This document shows, piece after piece, positions 12,728 to 21,070 of a stretch of DNA of 47,120 bases. The notes under the pieces are model-generated. The model saw nothing but the letters and a program-made list of their open reading frames with translations, searched no databases and was not told the origin of the DNA. The position numbers and the translations under genes were made by a program. Origin of the DNA: a virus; the IMG/VR virus record IMGVR_UViG_3300042010_000067, positions 1 to 47,120 of that record; one strand, 5' to 3'. Each line of letters begins with the position of its first letter. Position 1 is the stretch's first letter.

Positions 12728-14749
12728 ATGATGCCAGCCTCTGAGACATCGAACCTGGATAAGCTCCAGGCTCCTGCCGTTTTACGCGAGCTGAAACAGT
12801 GGCTCGTATGGAAGTTCGAACCAAACCCAAAACCCGGAAAGAAAGACCTCAAGGTTCCCCACTACGCCAAGTCAGGCACAAAGCGCGGCTGGTTCCCCGG
12901 CGTGCGCGGCAAGAAGATCGGCCAAGGTTCCGAAGAAGAAATGCCGCTCCTCGTAACATTTGAGGAAGCGAAGGCCGCAGCTATCCAGCGTGGGATGGAA
13001 GGCGTAGGCCTAGCCATGGTCGAAGGGTGCCCTATAACCGCCTTGGACTTCGACCATTGCGTCACCGATGGGGTTATCCATCCGGACGTTGAAGCGTTGA
13101 TAGTCGGGACATACGCAGAAATCAGCCCGTCAGGAACCGGTGTGCGCGCCTTCGTCAAGGGCAATCTAGGCGATCGCAGTGACGCGCATCCTGACGACGG
13201 ATCGTTCGGTTTCGAAACCTACAGTTCGTCCAGGTTCGTGACCTTCACCGGGAACATGACTGCGGACACCATAACCTTCGGATGCGAGAACGAAGTCTCC
13301 GAGCCATCGCCGCTGCTCCTTGAGACCTGCGAGAAACGTTTCGGCCCCCGAGTTATCCGCCAGGTATCTATAGGCAAGAGCGACAAGGAACGCGTAGGGC
13401 TTACCGACGAGCAAATAAAGGTTGTGCTGCAGTACACCGCGATTGGCGACTATCTGCGATGGATGGCCGTGGGCTCCGCGCTGCACCACGAGACGGAAGG
13501 CGAAGGCGAATGGTTGTGGGACGAGTGGAGCCAGCTAGGCGCCGACTACGAGGGCCCGGACGAGATCCGCTATAAGTGGTCAACCATGGGCAACTACACC
13601 GGCAACGAGAAGACTTTCTGGTCTGTTCTACGCGAGGCACAGGCTCAGGGTTGCCCTATTGATGTCGATACCGCTTCACCAGATGAATTCGAAGACCTGG
13701 GCGCCGACAAATCAAAACCGGCCGGCTACCATGGTTTCTTCTCTATCGATCAGTTCGAGGGCCAAGACACCAAAGTCCACTGGTTCATCAAAGGCTTTCT
13801 ACCACGTGCTCAACTGGCGATCCTGTTCGGCCCTTCAGGCTCCGGGAAGTCCTTCCTAGCCTTCGATCTGTGTGCGGCTATCGCGCGAGGCCTGGAAACA
13901 TGGAACGGCAAGCGCGTCACCAAAGGTCGAGTGGCGTACCTGGTAGCGGAAGGCGTTCCCGGGTTCCGTCAGCGGATCAAGGCTTATCGTGCCGAGCACT
14001 CTATTAAAGGAAGTGACATAGACATGACGATCATCGCCGGCGTCGTGCCTAACCTCACGGACGAAGCCAGTGTGGCTCGCCTGAAAGCCGACATGAAAGC
14101 CTTTGGCCCCTATGACCTGATCGTGTTCGACACATTCGCCCAGGTCACCAGCGGCGCCAACGAGAACAGCGGCGAAGAAATGAGCACAGCACTCAAGCAC
14201 TGCCGTGAGATCAGCCAGGTTTGCGGCGCCATGTCACTCCTAGTCCACCACAGTGGCAAGGACGACACCAAAGGCGCGCGAGGCTGGTCAGGTCTTAAGG
14301 CCGCCGCTGACGTAGAGCTGGAAGTGAAGCGGGATAAAGATGGCGCACAGCGCAGCGTCACCATTACCAAGATGAAAGACGGGGAGGACAACACCGCCCA
14401 GGGTTTCAAGCTGCGCACAGTGGTTATGGGCAAAGACGAGGACGGCGACGACATAACAAGCTGCGTGGTCGAGTACAACGACGCCGGCCAAGTAACCAAA
14501 GCCGCCAAGTTGGGTCACAACCAGTCGGCTCTTATGCGAGCTTTGGCGGACCTTCAAGGGTTCAATTCCGGGAAAGGGATCGAGGAGGAGAAGCTGATCG
14601 CGGCAACAGTCGAACTGATGCATCTAAAGGAAGGCGCAAAACAGGACATGCGTGCATTCCGCGCCAAGGAAGCTTTGACGGCCTTAACTGCAAATAATTA
14701 CGTGTTCGTGGAAGACGGATTGGTTTCTGCTGTCAAGGCGGACGATTGA
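12728..14749 (+). CDS. Primase-helicase (prim-pol, PriCT and RepA-type ATPase)
   Basis: A protein of 673 residues. The N-terminus (LQAPAVLRELKQWLVWKF) and residues about 100-165 resemble an archaeo-eukaryotic primase domain: ITALDFDHC has the acidic pair, SPSGTGVRAFV the second motif, and FETYSSSRFVTFTG the third. A PriCT-like region follows (about residues 220-290, YLRWMAVGSALHHETEG). The C-terminal half is a RecA-like hexameric helicase of the RepA type: Walker A GPSGSGKS near residue 368, Walker B LIVFDTFA near 465, and LLVHHSGKD. It would prime and unwind DNA at the phage origin; the iteron-rich region at 14757-14972 lies directly downstream. Confidence 0.87.
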   Translation: MMPASETSNLDKLQAPAVLRELKQWLVWKFEPNPKPGKKDLKVPHYAKSGTKRGWFPGVRGKKIGQGSEEEMPLLVTFEEAKAAAIQRGMEGVGLAMVEGCPITALDFDHCVTDGVIHPDVEALIVGTYAEISPSGTGVRAFVKGNLGDRSDAHPDDGSFGFETYSSSRFVTFTGNMTADTITFGCENEVSEPSPLLLETCEKRFGPRVIRQVSIGKSDKERVGLTDEQIKVVLQYTAIGDYLRWMAVGSALHHETEGEGEWLWDEWSQLGADYEGPDEIRYKWSTMGNYTGNEKTFWSVLREAQAQGCPIDVDTASPDEFEDLGADKSKPAGYHGFFSIDQFEGQDTKVHWFIKGFLPRAQLAILFGPSGSGKSFLAFDLCAAIARGLETWNGKRVTKGRVAYLVAEGVPGFRQRIKAYRAEHSIKGSDIDMTIIAGVVPNLTDEASVARLKADMKAFGPYDLIVFDTFAQVTSGANENSGEEMSTALKHCREISQVCGAMSLLVHHSGKDDTKGARGWSGLKAAADVELEVKRDKDGAQRSVTITKMKDGEDNTAQGFKLRTVVMGKDEDGDDITSCVVEYNDAGQVTKAAKLGHNQSALMRALADLQGFNSGKGIEEEKLIAATVELMHLKEGAKQDMRAFRAKEALTALTANNYVFVEDGLVSAVKADD

Positions 14750-14756
14750 GGGCTTT

Positions 14757-14972
14757 TACTCGGTTACTCGTTTCTACTCGTTTTACCCTAAACCGAGTAA
14801 CCGAGTAAGTCCGATATTACTCGTTTTACTCGGTCGGTCTTTATAGACCGAGTAACCGAGTAACGGAACTGAGCAAAAAGCGAATGAAACACGCAAAAAA
14901 TGCAGAACGAGTAAAAGCCATACCAGAACACGCAAGAAATGCAGATTCACTGATACACGCAGAAATTGCGCG
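14757..14972. repeat. Iteron-rich region, candidate replication origin
   Basis: The gap 14750-15059 between primase-helicase and the next gene holds no convincing gene. The 7-mer TTACTCG or its complement CGAGTAA occurs about nine times between 14757 and 14914, in direct and inverted order, with one CTACTCG variant. Then two 18-base copies (14889-14906 and 14928-14945) differ by one base, and a third diverged copy lies at 14955-14972. GGTCT and AGACC form a small hairpin at 14836-14848. Dense short repeats next to the replicative helicase are typical of phage origins or initiator sites. Confidence 0.6.
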
Positions 14973-15059
14973 TTTAGCTGTTAACGACCCCTGGCCGATT
15001 CGCTGTTCACTGGTGGCTGGTTCTCGGGTACGCTGATCGCACATCAGCGGAGAAATGAA

Positions 15060-15245
15060 ATGTCATGTGCGGGATGCGCTCGGCGTCGAGCGAAACTCAA
15101 AAAACTATTGGACTTAGCCAATGAACGATTCGAAGAACTCAAGCAACGGATTACTGGTACTCAAGATGGGAGTTCACCTGACCGACGAGCAGACTCAAGC
15201 GCTGATGGGTCACATCACTCCGACAGCGGACAGACTCGGCGTTGA
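15060..15245 (+). CDS. Small CxxC protein
   Basis: A protein of 61 residues starting MSCAGCARRRAKLKKLL. GGAG lies shortly before the ATG. A CAGCARRR start followed by a helix is seen in a family of small phage proteins near endonuclease or lysis genes. Its C-terminal third overlaps the next gene over 125 bases in another frame, and that part looks like a shadow (rich in Asp, Ser and Arg), so only the N-terminal half may be constrained. Confidence 0.55.
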   Translation: MSCAGCARRRAKLKKLLDLANERFEELKQRITGTQDGSSPDRRADSSADGSHHSDSGQTRR

Positions 15246-15468
15246 GCCGATGGTTCTGCCACCTGGCGCAGACATTGAACTGCAGATGGGTTCCTCGGCT
15301 TTGCTGGAGCGCGTATGCGTGGCGCTAGAGGCACTGGTCAAGCAAGGAGAGCCACCAGAGGTTAGCGAGGCTCAGATCGCACCACAGGCGCTCAACGCTA
15401 GGCAGCCATCCGAACATGAGATCGTTCAGGCGCTCTCCAAGCCTTCAGGGTTGAACACTCGTGGCTAA
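15121..15468 (+). CDS. Unknown protein upstream of HNH gene
   Basis: A protein of 115 residues (MNDSKNSSNGLLVLKMG...). No good ribosome binding site precedes 15121, so it may be coupled to the upstream gene, or start at the ATG at 15169. The centre has LPPGADIELQMGSSALLERV. The last 8 bases overlap the HNH gene. Function unknown. Confidence 0.6.
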   Translation: MNDSKNSSNGLLVLKMGVHLTDEQTQALMGHITPTADRLGVEPMVLPPGADIELQMGSSALLERVCVALEALVKQGEPPEVSEAQIAPQALNARQPSEHEIVQALSKPSGLNTRG

Positions 15469-15814
15469 GTCACGCGTCACCATGCAGCCCACCCGCGCCA
15501 AGGAGGTCAGCACGCAGGCTGTGCAGATGCTAAACCCTGACGCATGGCGCGAAGGGCTGACCACTGCGCAACGTGGGTATGGATATCGCTGGCAGAAGGC
15601 GAGGCTCAGTCACCTGGCTAAGTTCCCCTTGTGCTGGTACTGCGAACAGGAAGGACGCGTGACAGCTGCTACCGTAGTTGACCACAGCGTGCCGCATCGA
15701 GGAGATCAGAAGATCTTCTGGGACAAGGCCCTATGGAGATCGAGCTGCACCCCCTGTCACTCGGCCAAGACGGCACGCGAGGAAGGCGGCATAGGCGCTC
15801 AACGCAAAGGCTAA
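15461..15814 (+). CDS. HNH endonuclease next to terminase
   Basis: A protein of 117 residues with a GTG start that overlaps the preceding gene by 8 bases. Residues about 44-105 carry RGYGYRWQKARLSHL, the Cys pair CWYC, VDHSVPHRGD with the catalytic His, FWD, then SCTPCH and KTA. This matches the HNH proteins found beside the terminase genes of HK97-like phages, which assist DNA packaging and cos cleavage with the large terminase. Two Cys pairs bind structural zinc. Confidence 0.85.
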   Translation: MAKSRVTMQPTRAKEVSTQAVQMLNPDAWREGLTTAQRGYGYRWQKARLSHLAKFPLCWYCEQEGRVTAATVVDHSVPHRGDQKIFWDKALWRSSCTPCHSAKTAREEGGIGAQRKG

Positions 15815-15836
15815 GACCAATGACACGCAACTAATG

Positions 15837-15858
15837 GCCCTCTTTTTGAGGGCTTTTT
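15837..15858 (+). terminator. Rho-independent terminator
   Basis: GCCCTC and GAGGGC form a 6-bp stem closed by TTTTT and followed by TTTTT (15854-15858). It lies 22 bases after the HNH stop and would separate early or replication transcripts from terminase. Confidence 0.8.
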
Positions 15859-16043
15859 AATGCGCGCAATTCCTGCGGGTAGGAATTGGCGCGAAGGCTC
15901 TAGCTCGGACCTCGGGGGGCCTTATCGAATCCGCAGGAACCGCGGACTATTGATCGCGCCGACCCCTTTTAGAGATTTAATTCCCCTACAGCCTTTTGTT
16001 GACCGTGTTACGCTTTGAACAACCGCAACATCGAGGTGTAACA
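15859..16043. other. Non-coding region before terminase; possible cos region
   Basis: There is no gene here. An imperfect inverted repeat (about 15863-15894) pairs CGCGCAATTCCT with AGGAATTGGCGCG, with one bulge. GC-rich stretches CTCGGGGGG and AACCGCGGACT follow. In HK97-like phages the cohesive end site often lies between the HNH gene and the small terminase gene. Placement here is by position only; no overhang can be read from sequence. Confidence 0.35.
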
Positions 16044-16517
16044 ATGCTCAACCCGACTGACGAAAAATTCCTGCAGGCCACGCTGCGCGGCGCCACTCCT
16101 GAGGAAGCGGCTATCGCCGCCGGCCTTAGCGAAAAAACCGCACGCGTGGCCGGTGCGCGTCTGCGCAAGAAAAAGTGCATCGTCGAAGCACTAGCTGTTA
16201 TTGGTATCGCAACCCCTGGCGCACCGGCTGCGGTGGCTACCACAACGCACAGCGAACCAGAGCCGGAAGAGGTAGCTGATATCGGCCTGCCGCAAACTGA
16301 GGACTCCCTAGAATTCCTAGAAGCCGTGGTCGCTAACCCGAACATCCCCTTAGGCCGGCGCCTGGAAGCCGCAAAAACTCTGCTGCCTTTCCAGCACGCC
16401 AAGATCGGCGAGAAGGGCAAGAAAGCGACCAAGGCGGATGGCGCCGCGGCTGCCGCCGCAGAAGGAAACAAGTTCGGCGCCCGGCCAGCGCCTGCGGCTC
16501 TAAAGGCCGTTAAATAA
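16044..16517 (+). CDS. Terminase small subunit
   Basis: A protein of 157 residues. GAGGTG precedes the ATG at 16044 and is chosen over an earlier ATG at 15996. EEAAIAAGLSEKTARVAGARL at residues about 19-39 is the helix-turn-helix of small terminases, which binds the packaging site. A central Pro/Glu-rich linker and the segment LEFLEAVVANPNIPLGRRLEAAKTLLPF form the oligomerisation part. The stop overlaps the large subunit start (TAATG), so the two are made together. Confidence 0.85.
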   Translation: MLNPTDEKFLQATLRGATPEEAAIAAGLSEKTARVAGARLRKKKCIVEALAVIGIATPGAPAAVATTTHSEPEPEEVADIGLPQTEDSLEFLEAVVANPNIPLGRRLEAAKTLLPFQHAKIGEKGKKATKADGAAAAAAEGNKFGARPAPAALKAVK

Positions 16518-18187
16518 TGGGAATGCCGGCGTGGACAACCGCGTGCCCGGATTGGGAAGACCGGATCATCAAAGGCGAAAGCCTTATCCCCTTCGCACCA
16601 CTGTTCCCGGATACCGCCGCCGCGGCGCTTCAGATCCTCCATTTGCTGAAGATCGTCGACGCGCCCGGAAGCCCAACGATCGGTGAATCGTGCGAGCAGT
16701 GGGTGGACGATTTTGTGTCGGCCATTTTCGGGGCGTACAACGAAGAGACAGGCGAACAACTGATCAAAGAGATCTTCTTGCTGATCAGCAAGAAGAACAT
16801 GAAATCCACCCTGGCCGCGGCGATTATGCTGACGGTGATTATCCAGAACTGGAGGCATTCGGCGGAATTCATTATCCTGGCACCGACCAAGGAGGTAGCA
16901 GATAACGCCTACGCCCCCGCCAGGGACATGGTTAAAAAAGACCCAGAACTAGACGCCATGTTTCAAGTGCAAGACCACTTGCGTACTATCACGCACTTGG
17001 CGACCGGCGCTACGCTCAAAGTCGTAGCGGCGGACTCGAATACGGTCGGCGGAAAGAAAGCCGCCGTGGTGCTGGTAGAAGAAATCCACCTCTTCGGCAA
17101 GAACCCGAACGCCGAGAAAATGTTGTTGGAGGCTACCGGCGGTCTCGCTTCCCGTCCTGAAGGATTCGTGTTGTACCTTACAACCCAGTCGGACGAACCG
17201 CCGGCCGGCGTCTTCCGTTCGAAACTGCTCTACGCCCGCAAAGTGCGCGACGGCGAAATCGTAGATCCTCATTTCCTCCCGGTGCTCTATGAGTTCCCGA
17301 AAGCGATGATCGAGTCGAAGGCGTATCTAGACCCGGAAAACTTCTACATCACGAACCCGAATATGGGTCGTTCTACCAGTGCGGAGTACATCCAGCGGAA
17401 AATAAAGCAAGCCCAATCCATGGGCGAACCGGAATTGCTGATCGTAATTTCCAAATATCTGAACGTGGAAATCGGGCTGGCGCTGCGTACAGACCGATGG
17501 GCTGGCGCGGACTACTGGCAGGAGCAGTCCGACAAAAGCATCACGCTCGATTCAATGCTTGAACGCTGCGAGGTAATCGACGTAGGGATAGACGGCGGCG
17601 GCCTGGACGACTTGCTAGGGCTATCCCTGGTCGGCCGTGAAAAGGACACCGGGAACTGGTTCACATGGGCAGGCGCATGGGCCCACCCCTCCGCACTCGC
17701 CAGGAACAAGCAGGAGGCGGCACGCTTCCACGATTTCAGCAGAGAGAAAGATCTCGTCTTGGTCAAACGCATCGGTGAAGACGTGACGGAAGTCTGCGAT
17801 ATCGTTGAGCGAGTTTATGAATCCGGTTTGATGGACAAAATCGGCGTCGACCCGGTGGGCATCGGTGCTATCTTCGACGAACTTGTTGCACGAGGAATTC
17901 CTGAAGACAAGATCGTCGGCATCAGCCAGGGGTGGAAACTCGGCGGCGCTATAAAGACCACGGAACGACGCCTGGCCGAAGGGAAGCTCAAGCACGCCGA
18001 GCAACCACTAATGGCGTGGTGCGTCTCCAACTGCCGCGTAGAGCCCCGCGCAAACTCCATCCTGATCACCAAACAAGCTTCCGGCTCGGCCAAGATCGAC
18101 CCGGTGATGGCGCTGTTCAACGCGGTGTCGCTGATGGCACTTAACCCACCAGCGGCGCACCGCAAGCACCAAATGTTTTTCCTTTGA
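16517..18187 (+). CDS. Terminase large subunit
   Basis: A protein of 556 residues, normal for the HK97-type Terminase_1 family. Walker A-like region LLISKKNMKSTL (about residues 88-99), LAPTKEVADNAY, Walker B VVLVEEIHLF (184-193), the coupling motif LYLTTQSDE, and the C-terminal nuclease motif DVGIDGGGLDDLLG (about 355) are visible. It cuts concatemers and pumps DNA into the prohead through the portal. The start shares one base with the small subunit stop; MPAWTT six bases downstream is an alternative. Confidence 0.93.
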   Translation: MGMPAWTTACPDWEDRIIKGESLIPFAPLFPDTAAAALQILHLLKIVDAPGSPTIGESCEQWVDDFVSAIFGAYNEETGEQLIKEIFLLISKKNMKSTLAAAIMLTVIIQNWRHSAEFIILAPTKEVADNAYAPARDMVKKDPELDAMFQVQDHLRTITHLATGATLKVVAADSNTVGGKKAAVVLVEEIHLFGKNPNAEKMLLEATGGLASRPEGFVLYLTTQSDEPPAGVFRSKLLYARKVRDGEIVDPHFLPVLYEFPKAMIESKAYLDPENFYITNPNMGRSTSAEYIQRKIKQAQSMGEPELLIVISKYLNVEIGLALRTDRWAGADYWQEQSDKSITLDSMLERCEVIDVGIDGGGLDDLLGLSLVGREKDTGNWFTWAGAWAHPSALARNKQEAARFHDFSREKDLVLVKRIGEDVTEVCDIVERVYESGLMDKIGVDPVGIGAIFDELVARGIPEDKIVGISQGWKLGGAIKTTERRLAEGKLKHAEQPLMAWCVSNCRVEPRANSILITKQASGSAKIDPVMALFNAVSLMALNPPAAHRKHQMFFL

Positions 18188-18230
18188 TAAAACTATGCTT
18201 TAATGCGCGTAATTTACCGGAGCTGTATAC

Positions 18231-20225
18231 ATGAACAGAGCCTACAGTTTTCTTGAGGTCAAAGCGGTCGGCGAGGAAACTCGGACGATCACAGGCTGGG
18301 CAACTACCCCGGAAGTTGATCGCGTTGGTGACGTTGTAGAGCCTCTCGGTGTCAAGTACAAAAACCCTTTGCCGCTCCTGTGGCAGCACGAACATGACAA
18401 GCCAATCGGCTTGGTCGAGTTCGGCAAGCCGACTGCAAAGGGTGTACCGTTTACCGCAACACTGCCGCGGATCGAAGAGCCTGGTGTTTTGCAGGACCGT
18501 ATCGAAGAGGCCTGGCAGTCGATCAAGTCCGGCCTCGTCCGCGCGGTGTCGATCGGTTTCCGTTCCCTTGAGTCGGAGAACATCGCCGGCACTTGGGGCA
18601 CGCGGTACATGCAAACAGAAGTTTATGAGCTTTCCGCCGTCACAATTCCGGCGAATGCTTCTGCTACGATTAACACCGTCAAGTCTTTCGATACTGGATT
18701 ACCTGCCGCGTCCGGCAAAAAGGAATTCACTGTCGTAAGACTCGCGAAACCCGCCGGCGCTTCGGCAACCAAAACCGTTACTAAATCCGTTCCGAAGCCC
18801 CAGGAGGGCCAAGACATGAATTTCGCAGAACAAATCAAGTCGTTCAAGGACACCATGGAGCAGAAATCCGCGCGCCAAAAAGAACTGATGGAAGCCGCCG
18901 AGGGCCGTACCCTGGACGAAGCGGAGTCGGAAGAGTTCGACACCATCACCGACGAACTGAAAGCCGCTGAAGTGCATGTCAAGCGCCTGGAAGTGATGGA
19001 AAAGGCTAACGCTGCTTCCGCTGCCCCAGTTCAGGACGTGACCAAGCAAACTTCGCGCATGCCTTCCGTCGTCGCCAAGAACACCGAGAAGCTCGAGCCG
19101 GGCATTCTGTTTGCGCGTTACGCCATGTGCAAAATGGCTTCGCAGAACAACCCAGCAATGGCGGTCGAAATCGCGAAGTCGAAGTATCCACAACACGAAT
19201 CGATCGTGAAAACACTGGATCTCGAAGCGCGCGGCCAGAAGATGCAAGGCTTGATGAAAGCAACCGTGGAGGCGGGTACTACCCTCGACACCACTTGGGC
19301 GGCCCCCTTGGTCGACTACCAGAACTTCGCCGGTGATTTCGTCGAGTATCTGCGTCCCCGCACCATCCTCGGCCAGTTCGGCACCGGCGGCATCCCATCG
19401 CTGAACCGCATCCCGTTCAACGTCCGCATCGCGGGCCAGACCACGGGCGGCCAGGCTTACTGGGTAGGTGAAGGCGCGCCGAAGCCTCTGACCTCGTTCG
19501 ACTTCAACGATACCGAACTGCGCTGGAACAAAATCGCGACCATCGCGGTTCTGACCAACGAACTGATCCGCTTCAGCGATCCTTCGGCAGAACGTCTCGT
19601 GCGTGACGGCCTGGCCGCTGCGGTGATCGAGCGTGCGGATATCGACTTCGTTGACCCGGCCAAGGCTGCTGTAGCGAACGTGTCCCCTGCTTCGATCACC
19701 AACGGTATTGCCGGCATCCCTTCCAGCGGTAACACCGCTGAAGACATCCGCGCCGACATCGCCGCACTGTGGGCTCCGTTCATCGCCGCACGTAACGCTC
19801 CGCGTAACGCTGTGTACCTGATGGACTCGACCACCGCACTCGCTCTGAGCATGATGGTGAACCCACTGGGTCAAGCTGAATTCCCAGGCATCACCATGAA
19901 CGGCGGTACTTTCAACGGCGTGCCGGTGATTGTGTCCGACTACCTGCCAGTTGACTCGGGCGGTGGCATGGTGATTCTGCTGAACGCTTCGGACATCTGG
20001 CTGGCGGATGACGGTCAAGTGACCATCGACGCTTCGAGAGAAGCTTCCCTCCAAATGCTTGATAATCCAACAAATTCGAGCGCCACTGGTACTCCTACCA
20101 CTATGGTTTCGATGTTCCAAACGAACTCGACCGCATTTCTCGCGGAACGCTTTATCAACTGGCAGCGCCGCCGCGCATCGGCCGTTTCTTACCTGACCGA
20201 CGTAAACTGGGGAGCTGGTGCTTAA
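18231..20225 (+). CDS. Prohead protease-major capsid protein fusion
   Basis: A protein of 664 residues. Residues 1-170 are an HK97-type (S78) prohead protease: ITGWATTPEVDRVGD, the catalytic His in LLWQHEHDKP (53-55) and the catalytic Ser in RAVSIGFRS (107). Residues from about 196 form the scaffolding delta-domain (MNFAEQIKSFKDTMEQKS..., coiled coil). From about 280 on comes the HK97-fold capsid protein (GGIPSLNRIPFNVRI, GQAYWVGEGAPK, and the E-loop to A-domain sequences). In HK97 these are two genes. A strong internal ribosome binding site at 18801 could also give capsid protein alone. A promoter-like TTGATA and CGTAAT pair lies upstream (18184-18213). Confidence 0.92.
   Translation: MNRAYSFLEVKAVGEETRTITGWATTPEVDRVGDVVEPLGVKYKNPLPLLWQHEHDKPIGLVEFGKPTAKGVPFTATLPRIEEPGVLQDRIEEAWQSIKSGLVRAVSIGFRSLESENIAGTWGTRYMQTEVYELSAVTIPANASATINTVKSFDTGLPAASGKKEFTVVRLAKPAGASATKTVTKSVPKPQEGQDMNFAEQIKSFKDTMEQKSARQKELMEAAEGRTLDEAESEEFDTITDELKAAEVHVKRLEVMEKANAASAAPVQDVTKQTSRMPSVVAKNTEKLEPGILFARYAMCKMASQNNPAMAVEIAKSKYPQHESIVKTLDLEARGQKMQGLMKATVEAGTTLDTTWAAPLVDYQNFAGDFVEYLRPRTILGQFGTGGIPSLNRIPFNVRIAGQTTGGQAYWVGEGAPKPLTSFDFNDTELRWNKIATIAVLTNELIRFSDPSAERLVRDGLAAAVIERADIDFVDPAKAAVANVSPASITNGIAGIPSSGNTAEDIRADIAALWAPFIAARNAPRNAVYLMDSTTALALSMMVNPLGQAEFPGITMNGGTFNGVPVIVSDYLPVDSGGGMVILLNASDIWLADDGQVTIDASREASLQMLDNPTNSSATGTPTTMVSMFQTNSTAFLAERFINWQRRRASAVSYLTDVNWGAGA
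18801..18818 (+). promoter_or_regulatory. Internal ribosome binding site and start in capsid fusion
   Basis: AGGAGG (18802-18807) lies 8 bases before an in-frame ATG at 18816, which encodes Met196 at the junction of protease and delta-domain. Use of this start would give a 469-residue capsid precursor without protease and allow a high capsid-to-protease ratio. Confidence 0.6.
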
Positions 20226-20247
20226 GCTGAGCTCGTTGTAAACTGAA

Positions 20248-20310
20248 GTCCGCCACATCCGGGGTTGCTCCCGAGCGCCGTCTCCCAGCGGCCGATGTGG
20301 CGGACTTTTT
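20248..20310 (+). terminator. Terminator with 12-bp stem after capsid gene
   Basis: GTCCGCCACATC (20248-20259) pairs perfectly with GATGTGGCGGAC (20294-20305) and is followed by TTTTT (20306-20310). The 34-base loop could fold further. It lies between the capsid gene and a freestanding HNH gene, so that gene may be uncoupled from capsid expression. Confidence 0.75.
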
Positions 20311-20348
20311 CTATTTCTGGGAGCGCCAATCATGGGAGTGATTGCAAA

Positions 20349-20987
20349 ATGCCTCAAGACACACCCGAAAATCGCCGCGAATACCACAGAGCTTGGCGCC
20401 TACAAAATCCTGAAAAGGTGAAGGCCAACGCTGAGCGCTATCTTGAGAAGAATAAAGAGAAAGACGCCGAGCAGCGGAGAGTCCGCGCCAGGCGCCGCTA
20501 TGCGGAAAATCCAGAGAAATACAAAGCTATCAACAGAGAAAAATACCAAGCGAACCCCGAAGCGTATCAAGCTGCGTCTACTCGATGGAAAGAAGCCAAT
20601 GTCGACCAACAACTAGCTAAAAGAAAAGAGCAGTACGACCGTAGGAAACGCGAAGAGCGTGAGGTGTCTGCTTTGATTGGTGCGCGTAATCGAGCTAAGC
20701 AGAAAGGCTTAGAGTTCACTCTCACGAAGGAATGGGTAAAAAGCCGGGGCAGTAATTGTGAGTTGTCTGGGTTGCCCTTTCGCCCTGAATACGACGGCGT
20801 TCATGATAGAAACCCATTCGCGCCTTCTGTAGATCGAATAGATAGCAGCAAGGGGTACACCCCTGAAAACTCTAGGTTGATTTTCTCTTGCCTAAATATG
20901 GGTCTAGGCCAGTGGGGCTTGGAAGAGGTTGCCCCGATTTGGGCTGCTGTACTGGAGAAATTGGCTAAAACCGAAACCAGTGTGTAA
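20349..20987 (+). CDS. Freestanding HNH homing endonuclease
   Basis: A protein of 212 residues starting MPQDTPENRREYHRAW, with GGAG about 10 bases upstream. The first half holds repeats around NPEK (RLQNPEKVKA, AENPEKYKAI, QANPEAYQA), rich in Lys and Arg, as in DNA-binding arms of phage homing enzymes. The C-terminal half has CELSGLPF, then PFAPSVDRIDSSKGYTPEN and NMGLGQWGLEE, the GVE-type HNH pattern with conserved D, R, D and N. It sits between terminators and interrupts the capsid-to-portal order, so it is probably a mobile gene. Its target is unknown. Confidence 0.82.
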   Translation: MPQDTPENRREYHRAWRLQNPEKVKANAERYLEKNKEKDAEQRRVRARRRYAENPEKYKAINREKYQANPEAYQAASTRWKEANVDQQLAKRKEQYDRRKREEREVSALIGARNRAKQKGLEFTLTKEWVKSRGSNCELSGLPFRPEYDGVHDRNPFAPSVDRIDSSKGYTPENSRLIFSCLNMGLGQWGLEEVAPIWAAVLEKLAKTETSV

Positions 20988-20997
20988 TCTGACGAAA

Positions 20998-21019
20998 GGC
21001 CCTTCGGGGCCTTTTCTTT
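20998..21019 (+). terminator. Terminator with TTCG loop
   Basis: GGCCC and GGGCC form a stem closed by TTCG and followed by TTTTCTTT. It lies 11 bases after the HNH stop and just before the next promoter. Confidence 0.75.
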
Positions 21020-21045
21020 GAGTAATTTTCTGAAACCCGTATACT
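21018..21045 (+). promoter_or_regulatory. Promoter for portal and connector genes
   Basis: TTGAGT (21018-21023) and TATACT (21040-21045) are spaced by 16 bases. The pair lies after terminator 20998-21019 and before the 96-residue gene. A short hairpin (ACCCT/AGGGT followed by T residues) lies in the leader and might attenuate the transcript. Confidence 0.6.
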
Positions 21046-21070
21046 CACCCTAAATTTGAGGGTTTTTCGC

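Noticed and set aside
14841-15044. Minus-strand frame of 67 codons in the repeat region
   Set aside because: It is made of the iteron repeats, lacks a ribosome binding site and has no similarity.
18699-20387. Long open frame of 562 codons on the minus strand
   Set aside because: It lies opposite the capsid gene, has His/Arg-rich low-complexity composition and no domain, and is a shadow of strong codon bias.
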